From Candidatus Cloacimonadota bacterium (GTDB lineage Bacteria > Cloacimonadota > Cloacimonadia > Cloacimonadales > Cloacimonadaceae): DNA of 47,426 nucleotides. The stretch lies in the NCBI GenBank assembly GCA_028681035.1, contig JAQUJJ010000011.1, positions 1 through 47,426 on the forward strand. Reading direction: 5' to 3'. The notes under the pieces are model-generated. The model made no database searches. It was not told the origin of the DNA and saw only the letters and a list, made by a program, of their open reading frames with translations. Shown one piece after another: positions 15,947 through 23,793 of the stretch (positions are counted from its first letter, which is position 1; every line of letters starts with the position of its first letter). Position numbers and translations under genes: made by a program.

Positions 15947-17305
15947 ATGGATGATATAAAGGGGATTAGAACTGTAGTACTTAATCAGGGTTCTCCGGAG
16001 GAACTTCGGGCTAAAGTTCTACACTATTTTCATCAGAGTTTTACAATCGACGAAAAGCTATACGATTGCATTGTGCGGGATTCTGGCTTTTACCTGCGCC
16101 CGGACCCACTTAGACACCCGCTGGTGTTCTATATTGGGCACACCGCTACATTCTATATCAACAAGCTGCTTATCGCAGGGCTAATTACCGAAGGGATAAA
16201 CCCATATTATGAATCCATACTGGCAATAGGGGTGGATGAAATGAGCTGGGATGACCTGAACGAAGCTCATTACAACTGGCCCAGCATACCGGAGGTGCGT
16301 GCTTATCGCAATAAAGTGCGTGCTCTGGTGGATGCTCTGATAAAAAAGCTTCCTATGCCTGAAAACGGAATAACCTGGGACAGCCCCTGGTGGGCGATTA
16401 TGATGGGGATTGAACATCAGCGCATCCATCTGGAAACTTCGTCGGTGCTTATCAGGCAACTGCCGCTAAATGAAGTTCAGCAGCTTGAATTCTGGGATAT
16501 CTGCCACGAAAGTGGAGAAGCACCCAAGAATGAGTTGCTAAATGTGAAAGGCGGGAATGTTAAGCTTGGTAAGGACTGGGATGACCCCTTTTATGGTTGG
16601 GATAATGAATATGGTGTTAAGCAAGATGAGCTTGGAGATTTCAAGGTTTCCCGCTATCTGGTGTCTAACAAAGAGTTCCTTGGCTTTATGGAGGCTGGTG
16701 GCTATCAAAGAAAAGAATATTGGACGGAAGAAGGCTGGGCTTGGCGTAACTATCAGAAAACAGAGCATCCGCACTTTTGGCTTAAAGATGACAGCGAGAA
16801 TTGGATGCTGCGCACTATTGCCAGCTTAATACCTATGCCCTGGAACCACCCTGTAGAGCTTAACTATCTGGAAGCCAAAGCATTCTGTAACTGGATGGCT
16901 TTGTGCAGCGGCAAACCCATACGCTTGCCAAGCGAAACAGAGTGGTATTGCCTTAGGGATGCTAACATAAATACGGATCAGCCCTACTGGGGAAAGGCAC
17001 CGGGTAATATAAATCTGGAGCATTATGCTTCCACTTGCCCTGTTGATACATTTGCCTTCGGTGAGTTCTTTGATCTTATCGGCAATGTGTGGCAGTGGAC
17101 AGAAACAACCTTTGCACCTTTCCCCGGCTTTAAAGTACACCCATATTATGATGACTTTTCTGTGCCAACCTTCGATACCCGCCACAATCTGATAAAGGGA
17201 GGTTCCTTTATCTCTACCGGAAACGAGGCTTTGCGCAATGCTCGCTACGCTTTCAGGCGGCACTTTTTCCAGCATGCAGGCTTTCGGTACGTAGAGGGGA
17301 AGTAA
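15947..17305 (+). CDS. ovoA: OvoA-type 5-histidylcysteine sulfoxide synthase without methyltransferase domain
   Basis: 452 residues. The N-terminal DinB-like part holds the iron triad His65 (G-H-T-A-T-F), His157 and His161 (E-H-Q-R-I-H), followed by a formylglycine-generating-enzyme-like (FGE-sulfatase) domain ending in the R-N-A-R-Y-A-F-R-R-H-F-F-Q-H-A-G-F-R-Y motif. The stretches N-P-Y-Y-E-S-I-L-A-I-G-V-D-E-M-S-W-D-D and S-P-W-W-A-I-M-M-G-I-E-H are specific for OvoA rather than EgtB. OvoA joins cysteine to histidine with O2 in ovothiol synthesis. Eukaryotic and many bacterial OvoA are about 700 residues because of a C-terminal methyltransferase, which is absent here. It ends exactly where the next gene begins. 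Confidence 0.9.
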   Translation: MDDIKGIRTVVLNQGSPEELRAKVLHYFHQSFTIDEKLYDCIVRDSGFYLRPDPLRHPLVFYIGHTATFYINKLLIAGLITEGINPYYESILAIGVDEMSWDDLNEAHYNWPSIPEVRAYRNKVRALVDALIKKLPMPENGITWDSPWWAIMMGIEHQRIHLETSSVLIRQLPLNEVQQLEFWDICHESGEAPKNELLNVKGGNVKLGKDWDDPFYGWDNEYGVKQDELGDFKVSRYLVSNKEFLGFMEAGGYQRKEYWTEEGWAWRNYQKTEHPHFWLKDDSENWMLRTIASLIPMPWNHPVELNYLEAKAFCNWMALCSGKPIRLPSETEWYCLRDANINTDQPYWGKAPGNINLEHYASTCPVDTFAFGEFFDLIGNVWQWTETTFAPFPGFKVHPYYDDFSVPTFDTRHNLIKGGSFISTGNEALRNARYAFRRHFFQHAGFRYVEGK

Positions 17306-19285
17306 ATGAGACGCTCACTGCTGCTATTACTGCTTTTGTGTAATGTTATAAACATCGGTGCTGAAGTAATCAGTATTGGTAGCGGAACTGTCCTGAACCA
17401 GGGCTTACCTATTGAGCCGCTTGCACGTTACAGCTATTCCCAACAGCTCTTTATGGCGACTGAAATAGGCGTTGGTGGCACTATAGATGCTGTCCAATTC
17501 CAGTATAACGTCGCCAGCCAGTTCTTCTACGAAGGCAACAAGCAGCTTAGCATTTGGCTGGGGCATAGCGACCGCAGCACTATGAATAGCTGGGTCTCTA
17601 CGGATAGCCTTTATCCGGTGTTTAGCGGCACTCTTAGCCTTGCCGATTTCTCTGATGGTATTCCCGGCACAGGCTGGCTACAAATAAGCCTTACGCAAGC
17701 CTTTTTATATGACGGAATACACAATCTCGTGCTGGCAGTGGATGAAAACGGTGCCGAGTACGGCAGTACTTCAGATGACTTTTACTGCACCAACAGCGCG
17801 TATCAGCGTGCTATCCAGTTTCAGCATCAGACCATTAACCCAGATCCCGCCAATCCACCCGCAACGGGCTTCACCCTTAAAACCCATCGTTCCAACCTGC
17901 GTATTAATATTCAGGCACAACACTATATCCCTGTACAGCCTATTCCCCTAAATGGTGCAACAGGAGTGCCTGTGTGCACAGAACTTACTTGGGTAAGCCA
18001 GTGTAGCAGCTTTTCTCTAAGCTTTGGCAGCCATCCCGATAGCCTTGCCCTGATTGAGGATAACATCCCTGGCTCGATGTGGCAACTGGAAGGTTCGCTG
18101 CAACAGAACAAACAGTATTATTGGCAGGTTATCGGCTTTAGCGATGAACAGCCGTATCCCTCTCCCGTTTGGAGCTTTACAACTGCTGGAGAACCCATAT
18201 CTGCTCCCCAATATCTAAGTGGATTCTACGGTGGACAAAGCGTTCAGCTTTCCTGGCAAGCTCCATTAATCGGCATAGCACAAAGCTACCGAGTGTATCG
18301 GAACACGGCTTTGCTGGACGAAACACAGCTAATGACATACTCTGATCCCAATGTAATAGTGGGATTTACTTACTATTATCACGTTACCGCCATTAACTCC
18401 ACTTTTTCCGAAAGCATCGTATCCAACACCATAAGTGTTACCATTCCCAATATCCCGCCGAATATGGTAATTAATCAGGGCTTTGAAGCATTAGCACCTT
18501 TTAGCTCTGCTGTAACTGACTGGCAAACCATAGATTTGGACGGCTCCCACACCTGGTCTTGGGATAACATAAACTTCCCCGGAGAAGGTGAGGCATTTAG
18601 CTGGCTTTGTTTCTGTCCCAGCCAAACTACTCCGCCATTGAACGGTTTATCTCCCTACAGCGGCTCTCAAATGCTGATGGCGATGAGCAGCCTAAATCCC
18701 CCTAATAACGATTGGCTAATCAGTCCCGCTATCCATCTTGGACAAAGCGCATCCTTAACTTTCAAAGCCCGCTCTGCTGTTGCGGATTTTGGGCTGGAAA
18801 GGCTGAGGGTATTAGTTTCCACAACGGATACCAATCCAACGTCTTTCACTGCAATAAACCAAGGAAACTACCTTGCTGTGCCTGCTGTATGGACAAATTA
18901 CCCCTATGATTTATCGGTTTATGCAGGACAGCGCATCTACCTTGCCTGGAACTGTATTTCTGTGGATGCCTTTGCCCTGTTTTTGGATGATATTCAGCTA
19001 AGCAGTGCAGGAGCTTGGGTAAGCAATAGCGACGATTATCTTCCTGCACCTGCCTTTAACAGCTATCCCAATCCTGCCAAATCCAGCTTCAGTATAAACA
19101 ATAAAAGCGGAGAGCCTTTTAGCCTGGAACTCTATGATATAAAAGGACGCAAGCTATATACCGGCAAAGGCTTAAGCAATTTTGATAGCAATATTATATC
19201 CTCTCCCCTTCCCTCTGGAATCTACTTTCTACGCATCCACCAAAATGGCAAACGCTGTGTATTGAAACAGGTTCTTGCTAAGTAA
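17306..19285 (+). CDS. Secreted multidomain protein with type IX secretion C-terminal signal
   Basis: 659 residues. Signal peptide (about 1-19); N-terminal jelly-roll-like beta domain (about 25-190); an Ig-like domain with W-x-V-x-G and W-S-F-T-T (about 210-290); a fibronectin type III domain (about 293-385, S-W-Q-A-P ... Y-Y-Y-H-V-T-A-I-N); a choice-of-anchor-J (carbohydrate-binding-like) domain (about 390-565, N-D-W-L-I-S-P-A-I ... L-D-D-I-Q-L); and a C-terminal Por/T9SS type A sorting domain (Y-P-N-P-A ... L-Y-D-I-K-G-R-K ... L-P-S-G-I-Y-F-L-R). It is exported through the Sec and then type IX route and presented at the surface. The ATG directly follows the ovoA stop codon, with GAGGGG upstream. 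Confidence 0.88.
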   Translation: MRRSLLLLLLLCNVINIGAEVISIGSGTVLNQGLPIEPLARYSYSQQLFMATEIGVGGTIDAVQFQYNVASQFFYEGNKQLSIWLGHSDRSTMNSWVSTDSLYPVFSGTLSLADFSDGIPGTGWLQISLTQAFLYDGIHNLVLAVDENGAEYGSTSDDFYCTNSAYQRAIQFQHQTINPDPANPPATGFTLKTHRSNLRINIQAQHYIPVQPIPLNGATGVPVCTELTWVSQCSSFSLSFGSHPDSLALIEDNIPGSMWQLEGSLQQNKQYYWQVIGFSDEQPYPSPVWSFTTAGEPISAPQYLSGFYGGQSVQLSWQAPLIGIAQSYRVYRNTALLDETQLMTYSDPNVIVGFTYYYHVTAINSTFSESIVSNTISVTIPNIPPNMVINQGFEALAPFSSAVTDWQTIDLDGSHTWSWDNINFPGEGEAFSWLCFCPSQTTPPLNGLSPYSGSQMLMAMSSLNPPNNDWLISPAIHLGQSASLTFKARSAVADFGLERLRVLVSTTDTNPTSFTAINQGNYLAVPAVWTNYPYDLSVYAGQRIYLAWNCISVDAFALFLDDIQLSSAGAWVSNSDDYLPAPAFNSYPNPAKSSFSINNKSGEPFSLELYDIKGRKLYTGKGLSNFDSNIISSPLPSGIYFLRIHQNGKRCVLKQVLAK

Positions 19286-19440
19286 ACACGCTGAAAAGCA
19301 CAGATTTTAGTTAATAAAGAGCAAAAGAAACTAAATAATTAAGAAGGGAAAATTGGGAAGGAAGATTTGAGAAGGAAGATTTGAGAAGGGAGAAGAATAC
19401 CTGCATTCCGTAGGGGCGGTCTCTGAACCGCCCTAAAAAC
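19286..19440. repeat. Repeat-family intergenic tract with a small GC-rich hairpin
   Basis: Between convergent ends. Purine-rich GAAGGAAGATTTGA-type repeats (two adjacent copies, about 19357-19390) resemble the AGAAAAGCAGAG/AAGAGCAAAAG family. A hairpin made of TAGGGGCGG and CCGCCCTA with a one-base bulge is at about 19410-19435 and may act as a bidirectional terminator. The truncated open frame at 19339-19779 reads into this tract. Confidence 0.45.
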
Positions 19441-19779
19441 CGGACACACAAATATCATAAGGGCACTTCGGTGAGTGCCTCCGGTTGTAGGATCGTATCC
19501 ATTATGGTAATCAACCAATAATGGATCAATACTATGGTCGTGGAAAGCTGTTAATAAACTACTCATCAACGGTAAGTTAGGGGAGTTTTCGGTATTTTCA
19601 CAAATAGATGCATTGTAATGCGCTGCCTGCATCTTGGTGAGTAAATTGTTATTTAGCGATGTGCTCCAACTGTTTGGTTTTAAGTCAGAGTAGCATCCGA
19701 CAACAAATTGGTCTGAATAATATGACCATAAGCTACACCCAATAAATAAACACAATACAAGAAATAGTGGCTTCTTCAT
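19339..19779 (-). pseudogene. Truncated secreted protein, 5' part only
   Basis: The gene begins normally: AAGGAG binding site, ATG, signal peptide (M-K-K-P-L-F ... C-S-L-W-S-Y-Y-S), then about 85 residues of plausible secreted-protein sequence up to D-Y-H-N-G-Y-D-P-T-T-G-G-T-H-R-S-A. The last 45 codons read into the repeat/hairpin tract at 19340-19440 and are low in protein character. A complete T9SS protein would end with a sorting domain, which is absent. It lies 10 bases after the FG-GAP gene, in its operon. I infer an old gene cut short by insertion or deletion at the repeat; the truncated product may still be secreted. Confidence 0.6.
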
Positions 19780-19789
19780 GATTTCTCCT

Positions 19790-21427
19790 TTATTTTATGG
19801 TAAATTTTGTAGTCGATATTCTGTTCTCATTCATCTGCAAGGCTGCTATGTAAACTCCCGGGGAAAGCTTCTTAGTAATCAAACTACCGGAACCTTGATT
19901 TAAATCGTTTGCAGTGAGAGTGGTTCTTAATACAATCTGACCCTTAATATTGTAAATATTGATACAAGCATTCGAGCCTCCTTTAGGCAGGTTGCCATCT
20001 ATTTTAAAAGACAGATTTGCATCTTTGTTTACAGATGGATTGGGATATATGTTGAGTTTAACGGGAGAGGCAGCAGGTGTGATACTATCATCGTTGCCCA
20101 CAGTGGTATCTGCCAATTGCGCATTACCGGAATAGACATACACATAACCGGGATACCAATCATCACCGCTTTCGCTATTAGGTGAGGAGATGGCAAAATC
20201 ACAATAGCCATCATTATTGAAGTCCCCTGATGCTACCGCCCAACCAAACTGATGGATGAACGAAGTAACCGGAGGGTCGAATTGCAAGTCATAGAATCCA
20301 TTGGGGGGGTGCCCTCCCAACCAGATACCAGCTTGTCCAATGTTATTATGTGCCTCGAAATTTGCCCCCACAATATCGCTGAACCCATCTCCGTTGAAAT
20401 CACCGTGCGCAACCTCAAAACGTTTGTAGTTCATCATTTGCCCGTGGAAGGCATTATCCACTATATATTGCTCAGAGACTGGCAGTGATGATGAGCCAAG
20501 CTTGAATACCTGTCCCCAAGTCTCTTGATTGACATAGTCATCAAAAGTAAAATCGTCAAATCCATCACCATTGAAGTCGCCTATTCCAAAGCCACCGATA
20601 AATCCCCCTATCCAGACAATATCTGAATCTGGCAAAAGCAACCTATCAGACAAATCTATGTATCCATCATTGCCGTAATAAATATATCTGTAGCGGGGGA
20701 AGGGAGGCTCGGGAAGAAGGTTGGGGGCGTATCCCACCATAAAGTCATCTATATTGTCTCCATTTACATCGCCGAGACGTGTAATGGAATTATGCATCTG
20801 AGTGGAGACATTTTCAATGATGGTTACAACCTGATAACTGCCTCCCAGCAGAACCCCAATACCTCTAACATTATCACTATTACTAAGGTGTACCCCGATA
20901 TCATCATAACCATCATGATTAATATCGCCGATGCACTGGATGGGGGTAATCTCTGGATTATCATAAAAGTCAGGATTGAGAATCATCTCATAATCTGGTT
21001 CGAAATCAGGAGTTGCACCTCCATAAAAAAAACGAAGATTATAATGGTTCCACGTATCCGAAAACCTTTCAATTAGCATTAGGTCTTCATATCCGTCTCC
21101 ATTGATATCACCTGCTGATAATAGATGATACATCATCTGTTCTTGTGTTTGAGCCTCCAGAATTAGATCCGGAATAGTGTCCAAAACAATCCCGCCAAAA
21201 TTGCACATAATCTTTGACCGTGTCTCAGGAATATTCCAATTATGACCTTGTATCATGAATAAATCGCAATACCCATCACCATTGAAGTCCAGCGAAACCA
21301 TTTCCTGACCAAGGTAAGAATTTCCGAAATCCCCCACAAAGGTCTGCATGATTGGCATGTTGTTTTGCGAATACAGGTTAACGGATACTAACGCCAACAG
21401 AAACAATGCTAACATTGCGTTTTTCAT
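19790..21427 (-). CDS. FG-GAP/VCBS beta-propeller surface protein with type IX secretion signal
   Basis: 545 residues. Signal peptide 1-20; seven calcium-binding FG-GAP/VCBS repeats, each with a D-x-N-x-D-G-x-x-D motif (D-F-N-G-D-G-Y-C-D, D-I-N-G-D-G-Y-E-D, D-I-N-H-D-G-Y-D-D and so on), giving an integrin-like seven-bladed propeller (about 25-440); and a C-terminal T9SS type A sorting domain with I-Y-P-N-P-S ... I-Y-N-I-K-G-Q ... L-S-P-G-V-Y. A strong AGGAGG lies before the ATG. Likely a surface or released adhesion or binding protein. The truncated secreted gene at 19339-19779 follows in the same unit. Confidence 0.9.
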   Translation of the reverse strand: MKNAMLALFLLALVSVNLYSQNNMPIMQTFVGDFGNSYLGQEMVSLDFNGDGYCDLFMIQGHNWNIPETRSKIMCNFGGIVLDTIPDLILEAQTQEQMMYHLLSAGDINGDGYEDLMLIERFSDTWNHYNLRFFYGGATPDFEPDYEMILNPDFYDNPEITPIQCIGDINHDGYDDIGVHLSNSDNVRGIGVLLGGSYQVVTIIENVSTQMHNSITRLGDVNGDNIDDFMVGYAPNLLPEPPFPRYRYIYYGNDGYIDLSDRLLLPDSDIVWIGGFIGGFGIGDFNGDGFDDFTFDDYVNQETWGQVFKLGSSSLPVSEQYIVDNAFHGQMMNYKRFEVAHGDFNGDGFSDIVGANFEAHNNIGQAGIWLGGHPPNGFYDLQFDPPVTSFIHQFGWAVASGDFNNDGYCDFAISSPNSESGDDWYPGYVYVYSGNAQLADTTVGNDDSITPAASPVKLNIYPNPSVNKDANLSFKIDGNLPKGGSNACINIYNIKGQIVLRTTLTANDLNQGSGSLITKKLSPGVYIAALQMNENRISTTKFTIK

Positions 21428-21439
21428 TTGTTCCTCCTA

Positions 21440-21732
21440 ATTTATAAGTTTTGCCTTCGATAAAATACACATGCAGCAGCTTGCATATTTCTCACTTGAC
21501 TTTCCTTTTGTTTAGTAACAACTGTATGTTGCTTGCTATGTTTTATCATGGCATTCTACTTCTTTGTTAAACAAATATCTCTGCTATTCTCTGTTTTTCT
21601 CTGCTTTTCTCTGTGTTAAAAAAAGAAATGTTTAACTGTTCTTGTCGTTTATCGTTTAGCAGCAGCAGAGTGTAGCTCTACAGTGATTCTCCTTTACTCT
21701 TTGTAAGCTCTAATATTCACCTCTCCGCATCT
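21440..21732. repeat. Intergenic copy of the CTCTGTTTTTCTCTGC tract family
   Basis: About 290 bases with no gene. Positions 21580-21680 contain TCTCTGTTTTTCTCTGC and TTTCTCTGTGTTAAAA followed by a TAGCAGCAGC stretch, which is the reverse complement of Block A at about 4740-4835. The orientation is opposite, so the family is found in both senses relative to neighbouring genes. Confidence 0.6.
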
Positions 21733-23058
21733 TTAATTTAGTGCTTTTAGCCAAGCTGCTATATCCTCTAAAATACATGGCGAAATGGTTTGTTCTATTT
21801 GGATATATTCGTCTGGCAAACCTGTAGCACATTCCTGAAATAGATGGTTTAGATTTGAGTATTCACGAATAGTAACATCATTGTTACCTGCTGTTTCCAG
21901 TGCAGCTTGTATAGCAGATAAATTTGCTTTTGCAGGAACCTGAGTATCTTTAGAGCCATTCAGTGCGAAGACAGGACAGTGCACTTTTTCCAGATAGGTT
22001 ACAGGGTCTAGCTTGATAAACTCATAGAACCAGGGATTGGCAAAGAGACTAACAAAGCTATTAATACTCAAGTTATCCGGTATCGTGTAAGTGCCCTCTT
22101 GCAGTATATTTTCCAGGTATGAAGGCACTTCTTCAGTAGATGTAGCCAGGTCTTGGGAGCGACGCAAGAAGCTAAAAACCAAGCTATTAACGCTTAAATT
22201 GTTTTGGATAATTTCTTCGGCAGCTCCAGAAGCGCGCATAATAGCTTCCTGTTGCATTAGCAGCATTTCATCGCCACGTTTCCCTGTACCGGCTAACATA
22301 ATAATAAAGCGAACATCCTCTGTCTGAGAAGCTACCATAGGAGCTATAATCCCGCCTTCACTATGCCCGATAAGCCCTATACCGCTAATTTCTGGACGGT
22401 TTTTAAGGTATGCGACAGCACTTGCAGCATCACGGGCGAGATCATAGGTGGTGGCAGAGGCAAAGTTTCCCTCAGATTTGGCAAAACCTCTATCATCGTA
22501 CCGTAAGGAAGCGATTCCCCGCCTAGCTAAATAATCTGCTATCACCCAAAATGGCTTGTGTTCACATACCTTTTCATCCCTATCTTGTGCGCCACTACCA
22601 GTAATAAAAACCAAGGCAGGATAAGTTCTTCCGCCTTCGGGTATTGATAAAGTCCCCGCTAACTTAATACCATCTTGGAGGTTCTCGAAATAGACATCTT
22701 CGCTATGGTATGGGAAAGGTTCTTTTGGTTCTTGAGGTCTTAGATAATGCTTTTTCTCTGCCTCTGTGCGGCTAAGAATAAAGGGAAACTCCTGCCCGTT
22801 TTGCTTAAATATACCGTGTATTTCTGATTGTTTATACTCACCTTCAATACTAATATTCGAGGCTGCTAGTTCCATGCGCAAGATGCTGTTCTCGAAGGTA
22901 ACAGAGGTCATAGGTATCGCTATGGCATGCTGATCGGGAATATCCATGGTGGCGTGTAGCTTTTTATCTAAATGTTCAATATTAAAGATTATCTTTAGTT
23001 GCGCTACCTTCACATCCAATATCGCAAACCACCTACCGGTTATATCTTTGTGGCTCAT
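21733..23058 (-). CDS. Alpha/beta hydrolase with N-terminal beta-rich domain
   Basis: 441 residues from the ATG at 23058, which sits nine bases after GAGGAG; an ATG three codons upstream overlaps the binding site and is less likely. The N-terminal 115 residues (D-I-T-G-R-W-F ...) form a lipocalin-like domain common in front of such hydrolases. The hydrolase fold shows the oxyanion region F-I-T-G-S-G-A-Q-D-R-D-E, R-Y-D-D-R-G-F-A-K-S-E-G, the nucleophile elbow G-H-S-E-G-G, the acid Asp in N-G-S-K-D-T-Q-V-P and the catalytic His in N-L-N-H-L-F-Q. No signal peptide. The substrate is unknown; relatives act as esterases or acyl-amino-acid peptidases. Confidence 0.85.
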   Translation of the reverse strand: MSHKDITGRWFAILDVKVAQLKIIFNIEHLDKKLHATMDIPDQHAIAIPMTSVTFENSILRMELAASNISIEGEYKQSEIHGIFKQNGQEFPFILSRTEAEKKHYLRPQEPKEPFPYHSEDVYFENLQDGIKLAGTLSIPEGGRTYPALVFITGSGAQDRDEKVCEHKPFWVIADYLARRGIASLRYDDRGFAKSEGNFASATTYDLARDAASAVAYLKNRPEISGIGLIGHSEGGIIAPMVASQTEDVRFIIMLAGTGKRGDEMLLMQQEAIMRASGAAEEIIQNNLSVNSLVFSFLRRSQDLATSTEEVPSYLENILQEGTYTIPDNLSINSFVSLFANPWFYEFIKLDPVTYLEKVHCPVFALNGSKDTQVPAKANLSAIQAALETAGNNDVTIREYSNLNHLFQECATGLPDEYIQIEQTISPCILEDIAAWLKALN

Positions 23059-23105
23059 TATCGGCATCTCCTCTTGATGTTCAAAATTGGGGCTGTTCTT
23101 ATCAA

Positions 23106-23576
23106 CTAAAGAACAGAGAGCTTATCAACAATTCTGGTTTTTATATCGTCCCGACAGCTACGAAACGAAGCCAAGGCTTCTTCTTCCGGTGCAGAAGTAT
23201 AAAGAACAGGATCTGCGATGCTGATATGCACTTGGTTTACCGCTTTGGGGAAGATGGCGCAATGTTTCTTTGCTTGGTCGCACACGGAAATCACCAAATC
23301 CAAATCGTCCATGTTCAAGAACTCTGTAAGCCCCTTGGATTTTAGGTAAGCTGTATCGATACCAAGCTCTTGCAGCACCTGAATTGCTCGCGGATGAACG
23401 TGTGAAGGGTGTGTACCGGCAGAATACGCCTGCCAAGTAGCTCCCAAATAGTGATTGATTAGTGCTTCTGCCATAACGCTACGGCAGGAATTGCCTGTGC
23501 AGAGAACTAGTACTTTCTTTACATTGCCTTCCAGTTTCGTGCTTTTACTGCAAGCACTGCCAAGAACTTTAACCAT
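23106..23576 (-). CDS. arsC: Thioredoxin-coupled arsenate reductase with aberrant N-terminal extension
   Basis: 156 residues of the low-molecular-weight phosphatase-fold ArsC. The P-loop C26-x5-R32 (C-T-G-N-S-C-R-S) and the relay cysteines Cys99 and Cys106 (V-C-x6-C, as in Staphylococcus aureus ArsC Cys82/Cys89) are present, and the later D-P motif fits, so it should reduce arsenate to arsenite with thioredoxin. About 20 extra residues at the front (M-V-K-V-L-G-S-A-C-S-K-S-T-K-L-E-G-N-V-K) are not part of ArsC; they resemble the first strand and active-site loop of small redox-active disulfide (TIGR00412-type) thioredoxins with the C-x-x-C mutated. The ATG has AAGGAG six bases upstream. No arsR, permease or ArsP gene adjoins. 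Confidence 0.88.
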   Translation of the reverse strand: MVKVLGSACSKSTKLEGNVKKVLVLCTGNSCRSVMAEALINHYLGATWQAYSAGTHPSHVHPRAIQVLQELGIDTAYLKSKGLTEFLNMDDLDLVISVCDQAKKHCAIFPKAVNQVHISIADPVLYTSAPEEEALASFRSCRDDIKTRIVDKLSVL

Positions 23577-23793
23577 TTTAACTCCTTAATCTGAACCCTT
23601 CTACATAATCAAATTAAACAACGCGTTAATACTGTTCCCCAACCCCTATAGATGTCAAGAGATATCACTCCTTAATAGGCATCCCCCCGTTTTTGTCGTT
23701 CCCGCGGAGGGATGCGTGTCCCACTTTCCAATTGACAAATTGCAAGTCCTTATTTTGCATGAGCGGGAAGTAAATATAGGGTTATATCTTAAG

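Noticed and set aside
23716..23793. GTG start for the MrfA-like helicase
   Set aside because: GGAGG is well placed, but the 26 extra residues are atypical and the GGAGGGATGC word also belongs to an inverted repeat; kept as an alternative only.
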